DNA of 64,000 bases, from assembly GCF_030326305.1 (NCBI RefSeq), contig NZ_JACAKB010000005.1, positions 124,001-188,000 of the forward strand, in the 5' to 3' direction. The stretch comes from Myroides odoratimimus. Its GTDB lineage: Bacteria; Bacteroidota; Bacteroidia; Flavobacteriales; Flavobacteriaceae. The number at the start of each line of letters is the position of its first letter. The first letter of the stretch is position 1. A program made the position numbers and the translations under genes. The notes beneath the pieces are model-generated. The model did no database searches. It saw only the letters and a program-made list of their open reading frames with translations, and had not been told where the DNA came from. Below, in pieces: positions 52,362-62,403 of this stretch.

Positions 52362-55300
52362 ATGGATATTAAACAACGCTTTCAAGAGTCTTCAAAAACA
52401 AAACAACTCCTCCAAAACCTACAGTCTAGAGGTAATAAAATATATCTAAAAGGATTAATAGGCTCGGCTATCTCATTTCAGATAGAAGCCTTATTCCGAG
52501 AAGCTGATGCTCCTTTTTTATTAATCTTTAATGATAAAGAAGAAGCTGCTTATTACCTAAACGATTTAGAAACACTAGTAAATAAAACTGATGTTCTCTT
52601 TTATCCAGGTTCTTATAGAAGGCCTTATCAGATAGAAGAAACGGATAATGCTAATGTACTACTACGCGCAGAAGTATTGAATAGGATTAGTTCTCGTAAG
52701 AAGCCAGCTATCATTGTATCTTATACAGAGGCTATATTCGAAAAAGTGGTTACTAAAAAGGTATTAGAAAAGAATACACTTAAAGTACAACAAGGAGATA
52801 AACTATCTATAGACTACATCAATGAGGTTTTGTTTGAATACAATTTTAAACGAGTTGATTTCGTAGCTGAACCGGGAGAGTTCTCTGTTAGAGGAGGGAT
52901 TATAGACGTATTCTCTTTCTCTAATGACAATCCGTATCGTATAGAGTTCTTTGGAGACGAAATAGATAGTATCCGTACCTTCGACGTAGAAACTCAGTTA
53001 TCTGTAGATAAACAAAAGAAAATCACTATCATTCCCAACGTAGAGAACAAGTTCTCTGCAGAGGTAAGAGAGAGTTTCTTAGACTATATCTCTGAGAAGA
53101 CTATTGTACTAACGCAGCATACTGCTATGACAGTAGAACAGCTAGACCGTCAATTCGATAGGGCTGTAGATACCTTCTCTAAGCTAAATAAAGATTTAAA
53201 GCACAAGGAACCAAAAGATATGTTCTTAGACGGACAATCTTTCTTACATAAGTTAGCGCTATTTACGCTACTGGAGCTAAATGATACCAAACTGATGGAT
53301 GTCAATAAGACAGTTGAGTTTCACATCAAACCTCAGCCTTCGTTTAACAAACAGTTTGACTTACTAGCTCGTAACCTGAATGACAATACAGACAATGGGT
53401 TCTATAACTACCTATTCTGCTCTAATGAGAATCAGGCTAAGCGTTTCAAAGATATATTTGAATCTCTTAAAGAAGATGACAATCACAAGGTAGTACAATC
53501 GTTCAAGACGATCGTAATGCCAATCTTCGAAGGGTTTATCGATGAGGAGAAGCAAATCGTCTGTTATACTGACCATCAAATCTTCGAACGCTATCACAAG
53601 TTTAGTATCAAGAATGGGTATACTAAAAAGCAAACGATCACACTAAAAGAGCTAAACTCTCTTTCGGTAGGTGATTACGTAACGCACATAGATCATGGTA
53701 TCGGTAAGTTCGGAGGGTTACAAAAAATACAAGTAGAAGGAAAAACACAAGAGGCTATCAAGCTAGTATATGCTGATAATGATATCGTCTATGTAAGTAT
53801 TCACTCTCTACACAAAATATCAAAATACAATGGTAAAGATGGGGCTGTACCTAAGATCCATAAATTAGGTTCGGCTGCATGGAAAACCTTGAAGAATAAA
53901 ACGAAGGCTCGTGTAAAGCACATTGCCTTTAACCTTATTCAACTATATGCAAAACGCCGTTTACAGAAAGGGTTCCAATGTGCTCCTGATAGCTATTTAC
54001 AACATGAGCTAGAAAGTTCGTTTATCTATGAAGACACTCCTGATCAGCTAAAAGCGACACAAGAGGTAAAGGCGGATATGGAACAAGAAAGACCAATGGA
54101 TCGCTTGGTATGTGGGGATGTAGGCTTCGGGAAGACTGAAGTAGCTATTAGAGCAGCCTTTAAAATGGTCGATAATGGCAAACAAGTAGCTGTACTAGTC
54201 CCTACGACTATCCTAGCCTTCCAGCATTATCAGACTTTCACAGAACGTCTAAAAGACATGCCTGTACGCGTGTCTTATATCAACAGGTTTAGAACTGCTA
54301 AACAAAAAGCAGAGATACTTAAAGACCTAGAAGCTGGAAAGATAGATATCCTTATCGGTACACATCAGTTAGTGAATAAAGGCATTGTGTTTAAAGACCT
54401 AGGGTTATTAATTATAGATGAAGAACAAAAATTCGGAGTAGCTGTAAAAGATAAGTTGAAAACGATATCAGAGAATGTAGATACGCTGACACTTACTGCT
54501 ACACCTATCCCACGTACACTACAGTTCTCTCTGATGGCAGCACGTGACTTATCTGTGATAAGTACTCCGCCTCCTAATAGATATCCTATCGAGACGAATG
54601 TGGTAGGATTTAATGAAGAGGTGATTAGAGATGCTGTGTCTTATGAGATAGAGCGAGGTGGTCAGGTCTACTTCATCAATAATCGTATAGAGAATATTAG
54701 AGAAGTAGCAGGTATGATACAACGTCTAGTCCCTGATGCTAAAGTGGGTATCGGCCATGGTCAGATGGATGGTAAAAAGCTAGAAGAACTTATGCTTGCG
54801 TTTATGAATGGGGAGTTCGATGTACTCATTGCTACTACCATTATCGAGAGTGGATTAGATGTACCTAATGCCAATACCATATTAATTAATAACGCTAATA
54901 ACTTCGGGCTATCTGACTTACATCAGATGAGAGGTCGTGTAGGTCGAAGTAATAAAAAAGCATTCTGTTACTTTATTTGTCCTCCTTATTCTGTTATGAC
55001 AGAAGAAGCGAGAAAGAGAATACAGGCACTAGAACAGTTTAGCGACTTAGGTAGTGGTCTAAACATCGCTATGAAAGACTTAGAGATCAGAGGGGCTGGT
55101 GATATCTTAGGAGGTGAACAGAGTGGTTTCATCAATGAAATAGGATTCGAGACGTATCAAAAGATCATGCAAGAGGCTATCGAAGAGCTTAAGGCAAATG
55201 AATTTAAAGACTTATACGAAGAAGAGAATAAAGAAGAAAATAAGGTATTCGTAAAAGATACTCAGATAGATACTGACTTCGAAATATTGTTCCCTGATGA

Positions 55301-55724
55301 GTATATCAATAATATCACAGAGCGACTAAACTTGTATAACGAACTGAGCTTAATAACGAATGAAGAAGTCTTGCAGCAGTATGAACAACGATTAATAGAT
55401 CGATTCGGCGCACTGCCACGTCAGGCTATTGCTTTATTAAATAGCTTGCGTATCAAATGGCATGCTGCTAATATGGGAATAGAAAAGATCGTGATGAAAC
55501 AAGGAAAGATGATTTGTTACTTCTTAGGAGATCAACAGTCAGACTTCTATCAATCTGCTAAGTTTAGAAAGGTACTAATCTTTGTTCAACACCGTTCTAA
55601 TATCTGTGAAATGAAAGAGAAACAGACAAAGAATGGATTAAGGCTCTTACTTACTTTTAAAAATGTAAAGTCTATCAAACAAGGTTTAGAATACATTGAA
55701 CTTTTAGATTCAGCTGAAGCTTAA
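52362..55724 (+). CDS. mfd: Transcription-repair coupling factor
   Basis: Removes RNA polymerase stalled at DNA damage and recruits UvrABC. The 1120-residue protein has the UvrB-homology region (about 20-330; VDFVAEPGEFSVRGGIIDVF), the RNAP-binding CarD-like domain (about 435-500; LSVGDYVTHIDHGIGKFGGL), the SF2 translocase motor with Walker A CGDVGFGKTEVAIRAA (about 585), the Walker B IIDEEQKFGV and motif VI HQMRGRVGRSN, then the C-terminal TRCF domain. Co-transcribed with the lipoprotein upstream. It works with UvrC, also in this window. Confidence 0.98.
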   Translation: MDIKQRFQESSKTKQLLQNLQSRGNKIYLKGLIGSAISFQIEALFREADAPFLLIFNDKEEAAYYLNDLETLVNKTDVLFYPGSYRRPYQIEETDNANVLLRAEVLNRISSRKKPAIIVSYTEAIFEKVVTKKVLEKNTLKVQQGDKLSIDYINEVLFEYNFKRVDFVAEPGEFSVRGGIIDVFSFSNDNPYRIEFFGDEIDSIRTFDVETQLSVDKQKKITIIPNVENKFSAEVRESFLDYISEKTIVLTQHTAMTVEQLDRQFDRAVDTFSKLNKDLKHKEPKDMFLDGQSFLHKLALFTLLELNDTKLMDVNKTVEFHIKPQPSFNKQFDLLARNLNDNTDNGFYNYLFCSNENQAKRFKDIFESLKEDDNHKVVQSFKTIVMPIFEGFIDEEKQIVCYTDHQIFERYHKFSIKNGYTKKQTITLKELNSLSVGDYVTHIDHGIGKFGGLQKIQVEGKTQEAIKLVYADNDIVYVSIHSLHKISKYNGKDGAVPKIHKLGSAAWKTLKNKTKARVKHIAFNLIQLYAKRRLQKGFQCAPDSYLQHELESSFIYEDTPDQLKATQEVKADMEQERPMDRLVCGDVGFGKTEVAIRAAFKMVDNGKQVAVLVPTTILAFQHYQTFTERLKDMPVRVSYINRFRTAKQKAEILKDLEAGKIDILIGTHQLVNKGIVFKDLGLLIIDEEQKFGVAVKDKLKTISENVDTLTLTATPIPRTLQFSLMAARDLSVISTPPPNRYPIETNVVGFNEEVIRDAVSYEIERGGQVYFINNRIENIREVAGMIQRLVPDAKVGIGHGQMDGKKLEELMLAFMNGEFDVLIATTIIESGLDVPNANTILINNANNFGLSDLHQMRGRVGRSNKKAFCYFICPPYSVMTEEARKRIQALEQFSDLGSGLNIAMKDLEIRGAGDILGGEQSGFINEIGFETYQKIMQEAIEELKANEFKDLYEEENKEENKVFVKDTQIDTDFEILFPDEYINNITERLNLYNELSLITNEEVLQQYEQRLIDRFGALPRQAIALLNSLRIKWHAANMGIEKIVMKQGKMICYFLGDQQSDFYQSAKFRKVLIFVQHRSNICEMKEKQTKNGLRLLLTFKNVKSIKQGLEYIELLDSAEA

Positions 55725-55735
55725 CATAAACTTAT

Positions 55736-55770
55736 AACGCCTGATATTGTATTAATATCAGGCGTTCCTA
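55736..55770 (+). terminator. Terminator of mfd
   Basis: Perfect 13-bp stem AACGCCTGATATT with AATATCAGGCGTT, loop GTATT, then CCTATATAAT. It lies 12 bases after the stop. The T-run is weak. Confidence 0.75.
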
Positions 55771-55870
55771 TATAATCTATAATCAAAATCGAATAGAAGC
55801 ATTTACAGTCATTAATCTTATTCTGATACAATAAGTTACTGCACACAGCTAATTCTCTCTGTAATAAAAG

Positions 55871-55906
55871 AAAAAGGAGCTTTGCACATTAGTGCAAAGC
55901 TCCTTT
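55871..55906 (-). terminator. Terminator of the M16 peptidase gene
   Basis: Perfect 15-bp stem AAAGGAGCTTTGCAC with GTGCAAAGCTCCTTT and loop ATTA, then on the minus strand TTCTTTTATTAC. It lies about 24 bases after the stop. Confidence 0.9.
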
Positions 55907-55929
55907 AGTATATAATTTAAAACTTACTA

Positions 55930-58854
55930 TTAATAACCGAATAAGTCTTCTAGGCTAAGTTCTTTTACTTTACCCATTTTCTTAACAGCTTCCCAATCTA
56001 AGTTCTCTTTCTTACCTAATAATCCTACGTTGAAAGTTTTTCCTTTTACGTATTTATCGAAGTAGTTAACTAAGTCAGTCATCTGCATATTTTGTACTTG
56101 AGAGTAGATATCTTTATTAATATCATAGTCAATACCTTTCTCTTTTAAGCTTAACCAGTAAGAGAATATCTGTGCTTTAGTATAACGTTGTGTAGCGATA
56201 TTCTTAAGAACAGTATTCTTAGCATTTTGGAACTGGCTTTCTCCTTGAGGCATAGCATTCATTAATTCCATCATTGCTTCTACAGCTTGTGGTAATTTAT
56301 TCGCTTGTGTACCTACATAAGCCATTACATAGTTATGTTTATCTGCTTTTGCAGCATTCATATAGTATGCATAAGCTGAGTATGCTAATGATTTAGACTC
56401 GCGAATTTCTTGGAATACCACTGAAGCCATTCCTCCTCCAAAGTAGTTATTAAATACAGAACTAGTCGCTAATAAGTCTTTATTAAACTTACCTTCTCTT
56501 GCTCTATACGTAATCTCTGCTTGAACCATATCATAAGGAGCAAAGTACAATGTTCCGTCAGTAGCTGGTTCTGGATATACTTTAGCAGCAGGTATTTTCT
56601 TACCTTTCCCTAAGTTATGGTGCTCTACGATTGCTTTCTTCGCTGTTTCTTTATCATTACCATAATAGAAAACATCATTATTATAATCGAAAAAGTTATG
56701 AATTAATCCAACTAATTCTGTTGGTTTAATAGTCTTTAATTCATTCTCACTTAAGATGTCTTTAAAACGGCTTAACTCTCCATTAGAAACGATATAACTA
56801 TTTAATGCTCTTTGAATTCCTCCCTTGCTTGATTTAGCATCTAAACGTCCTTTTAATATCTGATCTACCATATTAGCATAAGCAGTATCATCTGCCTTAG
56901 CATCTGTTACTAAATGTTCTAATAATTTGATACCTGCAGGGATGTTTTCTTTCAGTCCTTTTACAGTGATATAAGTCTTATCTGTACCTGTACTAATACC
57001 ATAAGAAATACCTAACTTATAGAACTCTTTCTTAATATCAGCAGCAGAGTATTTACTAGTTCCTAAATAATCTAAATAACTGATAGCCAAAGATAATTTA
57101 TTGTCGTTATCAGAACCTACCTCTGTAATATAAGTTACAGTTGCTAAATCATTAGTCGTATTGTTAATAGAATATAATTGGCTATTTCCTTTACCGATTT
57201 TTTCTTTTTGAATAGCGCTATTGAAATCAACAAATACAGGAGCAATTTCTTCAACTTCTATTCCTTTTAAACGTTTATAGAATTCTGATTCGCTATCTCT
57301 ATTGATGTCGATAGGTGTAATACCAGGATTCTCTACACGTACTAAGTCTTTATTCTCTCCTTGACGTTTATAAATAACAACATAATTATCTTTATAATTT
57401 GCGTTCACGAAGTCGATTAACTCTTGCTTAGTCACTTTAGACATGCGCTCTAAATCAGAAACAGCCTGTTCCCAAGTACGCCCATGAATAAACGCTTCAT
57501 ACATTTCTGTAGCCATTGCATCATTACTTTCTAAAGCTTCCATAGAGTTTTTACGGAATTCATTGACAACTGCGTTTAATAACCACTCATCAAATTCGCC
57601 TTTTTTAAGCTTCTCTATTTGAGCTAGTAATAGATCTTTAACTTCCTCAACAGTTTGTCCTTCATTAGGCATACCAGTCAATTGGTGTACAGAATAGTCT
57701 TTCATTACCATAGGAGAACTAGCTGCATACAACGCTTTTTGTTGTTGATTTACATCTAGATCTATAATACCTGCCTGGCCATTGCTTAACAACATATCGA
57801 TCAAGTTAAGATAAATAGCATCTTTTGTCTTAACTCCTCCTAAACGGAAACCTATTTCTACACGCTCTGCTTGCGGGCTATAAATGTCCTTAACTTGTAT
57901 CTTAGTTAGAGGTGCTTCTTGAGCAATATATTCTTTAGGTTGATTCGCTTTCTTCATTGAACCGAAGTAAGCGTTAACTAACTTAATAGTAGGTTCAAAC
58001 TCTAAATCACCAACTAATACAACTGCTATATTATTTGGTACATAGTATTCATTGAAGTAATTATTAATAGCTACCATAGAAGGGTTCTTCAAGTGATCTG
58101 AAGTACCTATCGTAGTCTGAGTTCCATAGTGAGTAGTTGGGAAAAGTAACTTCATCATTGCTTCATGGGAAGCCCAATAGTCATTATCCTGCCCTCTATT
58201 AAACTCTTCATATACTGCTTCTAACTCGGTATGGAATAGACGCAATACTAATTCTGAGAAACGCTCGCTTTCTATCAATAAGAATTTCTCTAACTCATTA
58301 GAAGGAATTACGTTCTTATAAACTGTCTCATCAAACCAAGTATGCGCATTAGTTCCTGTAGCTCCGATAGAAGCAACAGCTTTATCATACTCATTTGCAA
58401 CAGCGTACTGAGATGCAACTTTAGAGATTTCGTCTATTTTTTTATAAATAGCTTTCTTTTTCTCTACGTCTTTCTCAGCTTTATGTTGCTCATATAGATC
58501 AGAGATTTGTTTAATTAGCTCTTTTTCCTTAGCCCAATTAACAGTTCCCAATTTAGAAGTTCCTTTAAACACCATATGCTCAAGATAATGAGCTAGTCCT
58601 GTACTATCCTCTGGATCATTATTAGATCCTGTACGAACAGGAATATACGTTTGTATACGTGGTTCATCATGGTTCTGAGCTAAATATACTTTTAACCCAT
58701 TTCCTAAAGTATACACTCTTGCCTTAGCTGGATCATTCTCTACATATTCGTAAGTGAATCCATTAGCATCTTTTGTAGTAACAGTTTTATACTGCGCATG
58801 CATTGAAGCACTTACAGAGAAAATAAAACCGAACAGTAAATACCTTTTTTTCAT
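55930..58854 (-). CDS. M16 family (insulinase/pitrilysin) zinc peptidase
   Basis: Secreted peptidase of 974 residues with signal peptide ending in SMHAQ. The inverted zinc motif HYLEH (His89, Glu92, His93) with EAVYEEFNRGQD supplying the third ligand lies in the first M16 domain; the remaining three M16-type domains fill about 200-970, with RESKSLAYSAYAYY near 825 as the signature of a noncatalytic repeat. It would degrade peptides of limited size in the periplasm or outside. It is monocistronic, with its own promoter and terminator. Confidence 0.95.
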   Translation of the reverse strand: MKKRYLLFGFIFSVSASMHAQYKTVTTKDANGFTYEYVENDPAKARVYTLGNGLKVYLAQNHDEPRIQTYIPVRTGSNNDPEDSTGLAHYLEHMVFKGTSKLGTVNWAKEKELIKQISDLYEQHKAEKDVEKKKAIYKKIDEISKVASQYAVANEYDKAVASIGATGTNAHTWFDETVYKNVIPSNELEKFLLIESERFSELVLRLFHTELEAVYEEFNRGQDNDYWASHEAMMKLLFPTTHYGTQTTIGTSDHLKNPSMVAINNYFNEYYVPNNIAVVLVGDLEFEPTIKLVNAYFGSMKKANQPKEYIAQEAPLTKIQVKDIYSPQAERVEIGFRLGGVKTKDAIYLNLIDMLLSNGQAGIIDLDVNQQQKALYAASSPMVMKDYSVHQLTGMPNEGQTVEEVKDLLLAQIEKLKKGEFDEWLLNAVVNEFRKNSMEALESNDAMATEMYEAFIHGRTWEQAVSDLERMSKVTKQELIDFVNANYKDNYVVIYKRQGENKDLVRVENPGITPIDINRDSESEFYKRLKGIEVEEIAPVFVDFNSAIQKEKIGKGNSQLYSINNTTNDLATVTYITEVGSDNDNKLSLAISYLDYLGTSKYSAADIKKEFYKLGISYGISTGTDKTYITVKGLKENIPAGIKLLEHLVTDAKADDTAYANMVDQILKGRLDAKSSKGGIQRALNSYIVSNGELSRFKDILSENELKTIKPTELVGLIHNFFDYNNDVFYYGNDKETAKKAIVEHHNLGKGKKIPAAKVYPEPATDGTLYFAPYDMVQAEITYRAREGKFNKDLLATSSVFNNYFGGGMASVVFQEIRESKSLAYSAYAYYMNAAKADKHNYVMAYVGTQANKLPQAVEAMMELMNAMPQGESQFQNAKNTVLKNIATQRYTKAQIFSYWLSLKEKGIDYDINKDIYSQVQNMQMTDLVNYFDKYVKGKTFNVGLLGKKENLDWEAVKKMGKVKELSLEDLFGY

Positions 58855-58880
58855 TTGTCGGTGTTTTTGTGTCTATTTCC

Positions 58881-58888
58881 CAAAGCTA
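58881..58888 (-). promoter_or_regulatory. -7 element (TAGCTTTG) of the M16 peptidase gene
   Basis: Exact TAnnTTTG on the minus strand, 27 nt before the ATG. Confidence 0.55.
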
Positions 58889-58939
58889 TAAAATAAATTT
58901 CACACTCCTTTATTAAAATTCAATCTAAATTATAAACAC

Positions 58940-58973
58940 AAAAAAAGGTCAGCTGTAATATCACAACTGACCT
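58940..58973 (-). terminator. Terminator of pafA
   Basis: On the minus strand AGGTCAGTTGT pairs with ACAGCTGACCT (one G-U), followed by TTTTTTGTG. It lies 24 bases after the stop. Confidence 0.85.
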
Positions 58974-58996
58974 CTATATATATTTTAAAAATATGT

Positions 58997-60646
58997 TTAT
59001 TTTACATCTACTGCTTCGTGAATAGGTGTACCTATATTTCCATTAGGTGCTTCTATTTTTAAGATCTCTGCAATAGTTGGTGCTATATCAGTCATATGAG
59101 TCTCGCGGATAGTCTTACCTGGCTTAACTCCCCATCCCATAAATACAGCTGGTATATGAGCATCATAAGATCCCCAAGTTCCATGAGTTGTTCCTTTAGC
59201 ATCTTTTCTTCCACTATACCATTGTGGTTCTAAGATATACTGAATCACTCCACTTCTCTTGATATTATATCCATTAACTATACGCTCACGTATCTTAGCG
59301 GGAATAGCTGCTGTAGCTGCTTTATCCATATCAGTTACAAAAGCAATACCTTCTAACTTCTTCATCTCTTTAACGATAAACTCACGGATATCATCTTCTT
59401 CTAAGTCTTTTTCTTGTACCAAAGTATTGTTTAGGTGAACTTGGTAGTTCGTTAAGCTCTTGATGATTTCTTTCTCACCGAACTTTTTCTCTAACTTTTC
59501 GTTCAATACTTTCTTCGCTTCTGCAGTATTAAAGTAACCTGAGTTACCTTTTTGATCAGCAAAATACTTAGGATTATGAGCAGCTCCATGGTCTGCAGTT
59601 AAAAAGAAAGTATAGTTACCTTTTCCAACTTTCTTATCTAAATAAGTTAAGAACTCTGCTAAATCAGCATCAAGTCTTAAATATGTATCTTCTATTTCGA
59701 TTGAATTAATAGCGAATTGGTGTCCTACATAATCCGTAGAAGATAAACTTACTGCTAAGAAATCTGTAACACCAGCCGAATTAGCTCCTAATGATTCACT
59801 ATCAATCGCAACTTTTGCAAAGTCTAGAGTTAATGAATTACCAAATGGTGTTGCTTTAATTAAATCATACCCATTGTCTTTCTTTAATTTAACTAAATCA
59901 CGAGGGAATACAGGCTTTGCTTCACCTTTATATGTTTCTTCATACTCATTGTCATCAGCAGTACTTAATACGTACGTATCTATAGGATACATAGTATTCC
60001 ATCCTTTCTTAAAGTATTTGTCAGCTAACTTCTCTTTATTAAATGACTTCACCCATTTAGGTAAATCATTCATATAAAAAGTACTTGTTATCCAGTCACC
60101 TGATGCTCCATCTAACCAATAAGCAGCATTAGCGAAATGACCTGCAGGCAGTATACCTCCTCTATCTTTTATAGCGATACCTACTACTTTAGATTGAAAA
60201 TTAGTAGCTAGTTTTAACTGATCTGTCACAGTAGATACTAATAAATTCTTAGGAGATTGTTTTCCTACTTTACCTACTCCTCCTACCGCTTCTACACTAT
60301 CATCTTGAGTACAGTACATACTTTCCCCTGTTGCCTGAATGATAAAATCATTACCCGCTATTCCATGTACAGCAGGTACACTTCCTGTATAAATAGTACT
60401 GTGTCCTATAGCTGTATAAGTTGGGATATAATCTATAAGCGTGTTTTCACTTGAAAAACCTTCGTTTAATAAGCGTTTAAATCCATTATCTGAATAGCGA
60501 TCGTAGTATTTATAAAGGTAATCCCATCTCATCTGGTCTACCACTACTCCTACTACTAACTTTGGTTTTGGTAATGTTTCACCTGCTAAGGCAGAAAGTG
60601 AAAACATACAGCCTACTGCTGCAAATAAGGTTGTTTTAAATTTCAT
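58997..60646 (-). CDS. pafA: PafA-type alkaline phosphatase
   Basis: Periplasmic phosphate monoesterase of the Bacteroidota, 549 residues, signal peptide ending in LSALAG. The nucleophile is Thr78 in PTYTAIGHSTIYTG (Thr79 in the characterised enzyme). The Asn99-Asp100 pair is in GNDFI, and the KDR motif (GIAIKDRGGILPAGH, about 160-165) is the Lys/Arg pair typical of PafA. Metal ligands lie in DHGAAHNPKYF and HGTWGSYDAHIP. It has its own promoter and terminator. PafA is phosphate-insensitive in other Bacteroidota, so it may release phosphate from many organic esters. Confidence 0.93.
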   Translation of the reverse strand: MKFKTTLFAAVGCMFSLSALAGETLPKPKLVVGVVVDQMRWDYLYKYYDRYSDNGFKRLLNEGFSSENTLIDYIPTYTAIGHSTIYTGSVPAVHGIAGNDFIIQATGESMYCTQDDSVEAVGGVGKVGKQSPKNLLVSTVTDQLKLATNFQSKVVGIAIKDRGGILPAGHFANAAYWLDGASGDWITSTFYMNDLPKWVKSFNKEKLADKYFKKGWNTMYPIDTYVLSTADDNEYEETYKGEAKPVFPRDLVKLKKDNGYDLIKATPFGNSLTLDFAKVAIDSESLGANSAGVTDFLAVSLSSTDYVGHQFAINSIEIEDTYLRLDADLAEFLTYLDKKVGKGNYTFFLTADHGAAHNPKYFADQKGNSGYFNTAEAKKVLNEKLEKKFGEKEIIKSLTNYQVHLNNTLVQEKDLEEDDIREFIVKEMKKLEGIAFVTDMDKAATAAIPAKIRERIVNGYNIKRSGVIQYILEPQWYSGRKDAKGTTHGTWGSYDAHIPAVFMGWGVKPGKTIRETHMTDIAPTIAEILKIEAPNGNIGTPIHEAVDVK

Positions 60647-60685
60647 TTATCTAAGATTAGTTTTGTTTAATAAGGTCTCTGTCTA

Positions 60686-60693
60686 CAAAACTA
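60686..60693 (-). promoter_or_regulatory. -7 element (TAGTTTTG) of pafA
   Basis: Exact TAnnTTTG on the minus strand, 40 nt before the pafA ATG. Confidence 0.5.
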
Positions 60694-60922
60694 TTAAACT
60701 ATGAGACTTCACAAACATTTAATAGACAAAAAACTTCAATATTAACATTTAAAGTTATTTCTCTCAAAAGTAAACTTACTTCTTAATTCCAAGATTAAGA
60801 GAGTGTTATTATTTTAATTAATAATTCAAACACACAATACAGGTATCTTTACAAAATACTATTAATAGTATTAAAACCAAGCATTATCCCGTACCTTTAC
60901 ATAACATACTAAAATAAACAAC

Positions 60923-61615
60923 ATGACAAAACCATTTAAAGTTGTTGCTTTTGATGCGGATGATACCCTATGGGTGAATGAACCTTTCTTTAATGAAGCT
61001 GAGAAAGCATTCTGTATCTTAATGGAAGATTACCTAACACATCAAAGCATCTCACAGATACTATTCAAAACACAAATAGACAACCTACCTCTATACGGAT
61101 ATGGAATAAAAGGCTTTACCCTATCCATGGTAGAAGCGGCTAATATCATCTCAAAGGGGACTGTAAGTCCAAAAGTAATCAGTAGAGTCATTGCTATAGG
61201 AAAGGATTTATTAACCAAGCCTGTGGAACTATTAGATGACGTAGAGCAAGTATTAAAAGAACTTCAAGGAAAATATAAACTAGTAGTCGCAACCAAAGGG
61301 GACTTAAAAGACCAACACCGCAAACTACACAAGTCTAGTTTAGGGGCATACTTCCATCATATAGAAGTCATGACGGATAAAGAAGAAATAGACTATCAGA
61401 AGTTACTAGGACGTTTAGATATCAAACCTGAAGAGTTTATTATGATTGGCAATTCTCTAAGATCTGATGTACTCCCTGTATTAGAACTAGGTGGTCACGC
61501 AGTACACGTCCCTTTCCATACTACATGGTTACATGAGCATGTCGATCACGAAATAGTACATCCCAACTTTACTTCTATTAAAAAATTATCAGAGATTAAA
61601 GAGATTCTACTATAA
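60923..61615 (+). CDS. HAD family hydrolase
   Basis: A 230-residue HAD-superfamily phosphatase-like protein. The nucleophile motif is FDADDTLW (Asp11, Asp13), and later motifs are VATKGDLKDQHRKLH and MIGNSLRSDVLPVLELG (acidic pair). A small helical cap is inserted after the first motif (about 20-85). Substrate unknown; HAD proteins of this type act on small phosphates. The gene is divergent from pafA and convergent with the barrel gene. Confidence 0.92.
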   Translation: MTKPFKVVAFDADDTLWVNEPFFNEAEKAFCILMEDYLTHQSISQILFKTQIDNLPLYGYGIKGFTLSMVEAANIISKGTVSPKVISRVIAIGKDLLTKPVELLDDVEQVLKELQGKYKLVVATKGDLKDQHRKLHKSSLGAYFHHIEVMTDKEEIDYQKLLGRLDIKPEEFIMIGNSLRSDVLPVLELGGHAVHVPFHTTWLHEHVDHEIVHPNFTSIKKLSEIKEILL

Positions 61616-61650
61616 ATAAAAAGAGGCTAGTTGATGACCAACTAGCCTCT
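61612..61650 (-). terminator. Terminator of the minus-strand barrel gene (61682-62392)
   Basis: Perfect 12-bp stem AGAGGCTAGTTG with CAACTAGCCTCT and loop ATGAC. On the minus strand TTTTTATTTAT follows; on the plus side the T-run is poor. The minus-strand gene ends about 32 bases before it. Confidence 0.8.
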
Positions 61651-61681
61651 CACTTACACTTATAAACAATGTATTCTTTGA

Positions 61682-62392
61682 TTAGAATCTATATCCTACA
61701 AATACATTAAAACTCTGATTATATATCTTCAGATCCTTCACACCAGGATTCTCTTCTAACCCAAATGTATTCGAGTTGTCGAAAATACTAGCAAATCCTC
61801 TACTGTAGTTAGCTCCTACTAAGAACCCACAGTTAAACTGGTACTCAGCCCCCACTACGATACCGTAGTCCATCTTCTGTAGATATTGTCCATCTTCTTG
61901 ATCATCTTCTATACTACCGAAAATACCGTGATCCTTATATGTATTTCCCTCTTCATCTACTGCTGTAATAGAAGAATATAATAACATATTCACATAAGGA
62001 CCAGCATATACCTGTAGCCCTCCTACTTTAAATACAGCACTGATTGGATTAAGACGTAGACTGTGCATTTGCAATTTAGCATCTAGTGTTACTCCATCCT
62101 CAGTCTCTCTATCAAAGCGACCACCATACTGTTGATAAAACAACTCGTGTTTCAGCCCAAAATATTTTCCTAAGCTATTATCCACACTCACTCCCACGAA
62201 GAAGTTATTGCGGTTACTCACTTTACCATCTATAGCTAAATACTCTAGATCATCTCCTTTAAGCGTAGACTGTATCCAACCTCCTTTTACACTAAAAGTA
62301 GTATTCCCTTTTAAATCGTGATTTACATCTTGTGCTATCGCTGTACCTGATACTGCTAACACAGAGCATACACTTAGTAATAAGTTTTTCAT
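61682..62392 (-). CDS. Outer-membrane beta-barrel protein (PorT/OmpW-like)
   Basis: About 236 residues with signal peptide (SVCSVLAVSGTAIAQ) and barrel-like strands (GNTTFSVKGGWIQSTLKG, GAEYQFNCGFLVGANYSRGF) and a terminal FVGYRF. It resembles flavobacterial porin-like proteins with unknown ligand. The start at 62392 is chosen because AGAGGT precedes it by a few bases; an ATG at 62401 also exists. It lies right after the TolC-type gene (stop at 62404), so it is the last gene of the efflux operon. Confidence 0.75.
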   Translation of the reverse strand: MKNLLLSVCSVLAVSGTAIAQDVNHDLKGNTTFSVKGGWIQSTLKGDDLEYLAIDGKVSNRNNFFVGVSVDNSLGKYFGLKHELFYQQYGGRFDRETEDGVTLDAKLQMHSLRLNPISAVFKVGGLQVYAGPYVNMLLYSSITAVDEEGNTYKDHGIFGSIEDDQEDGQYLQKMDYGIVVGAEYQFNCGFLVGANYSRGFASIFDNSNTFGLEENPGVKDLKIYNQSFNVFVGYRF

Positions 62393-62403
62393 ACCTCTCA
62401 TTC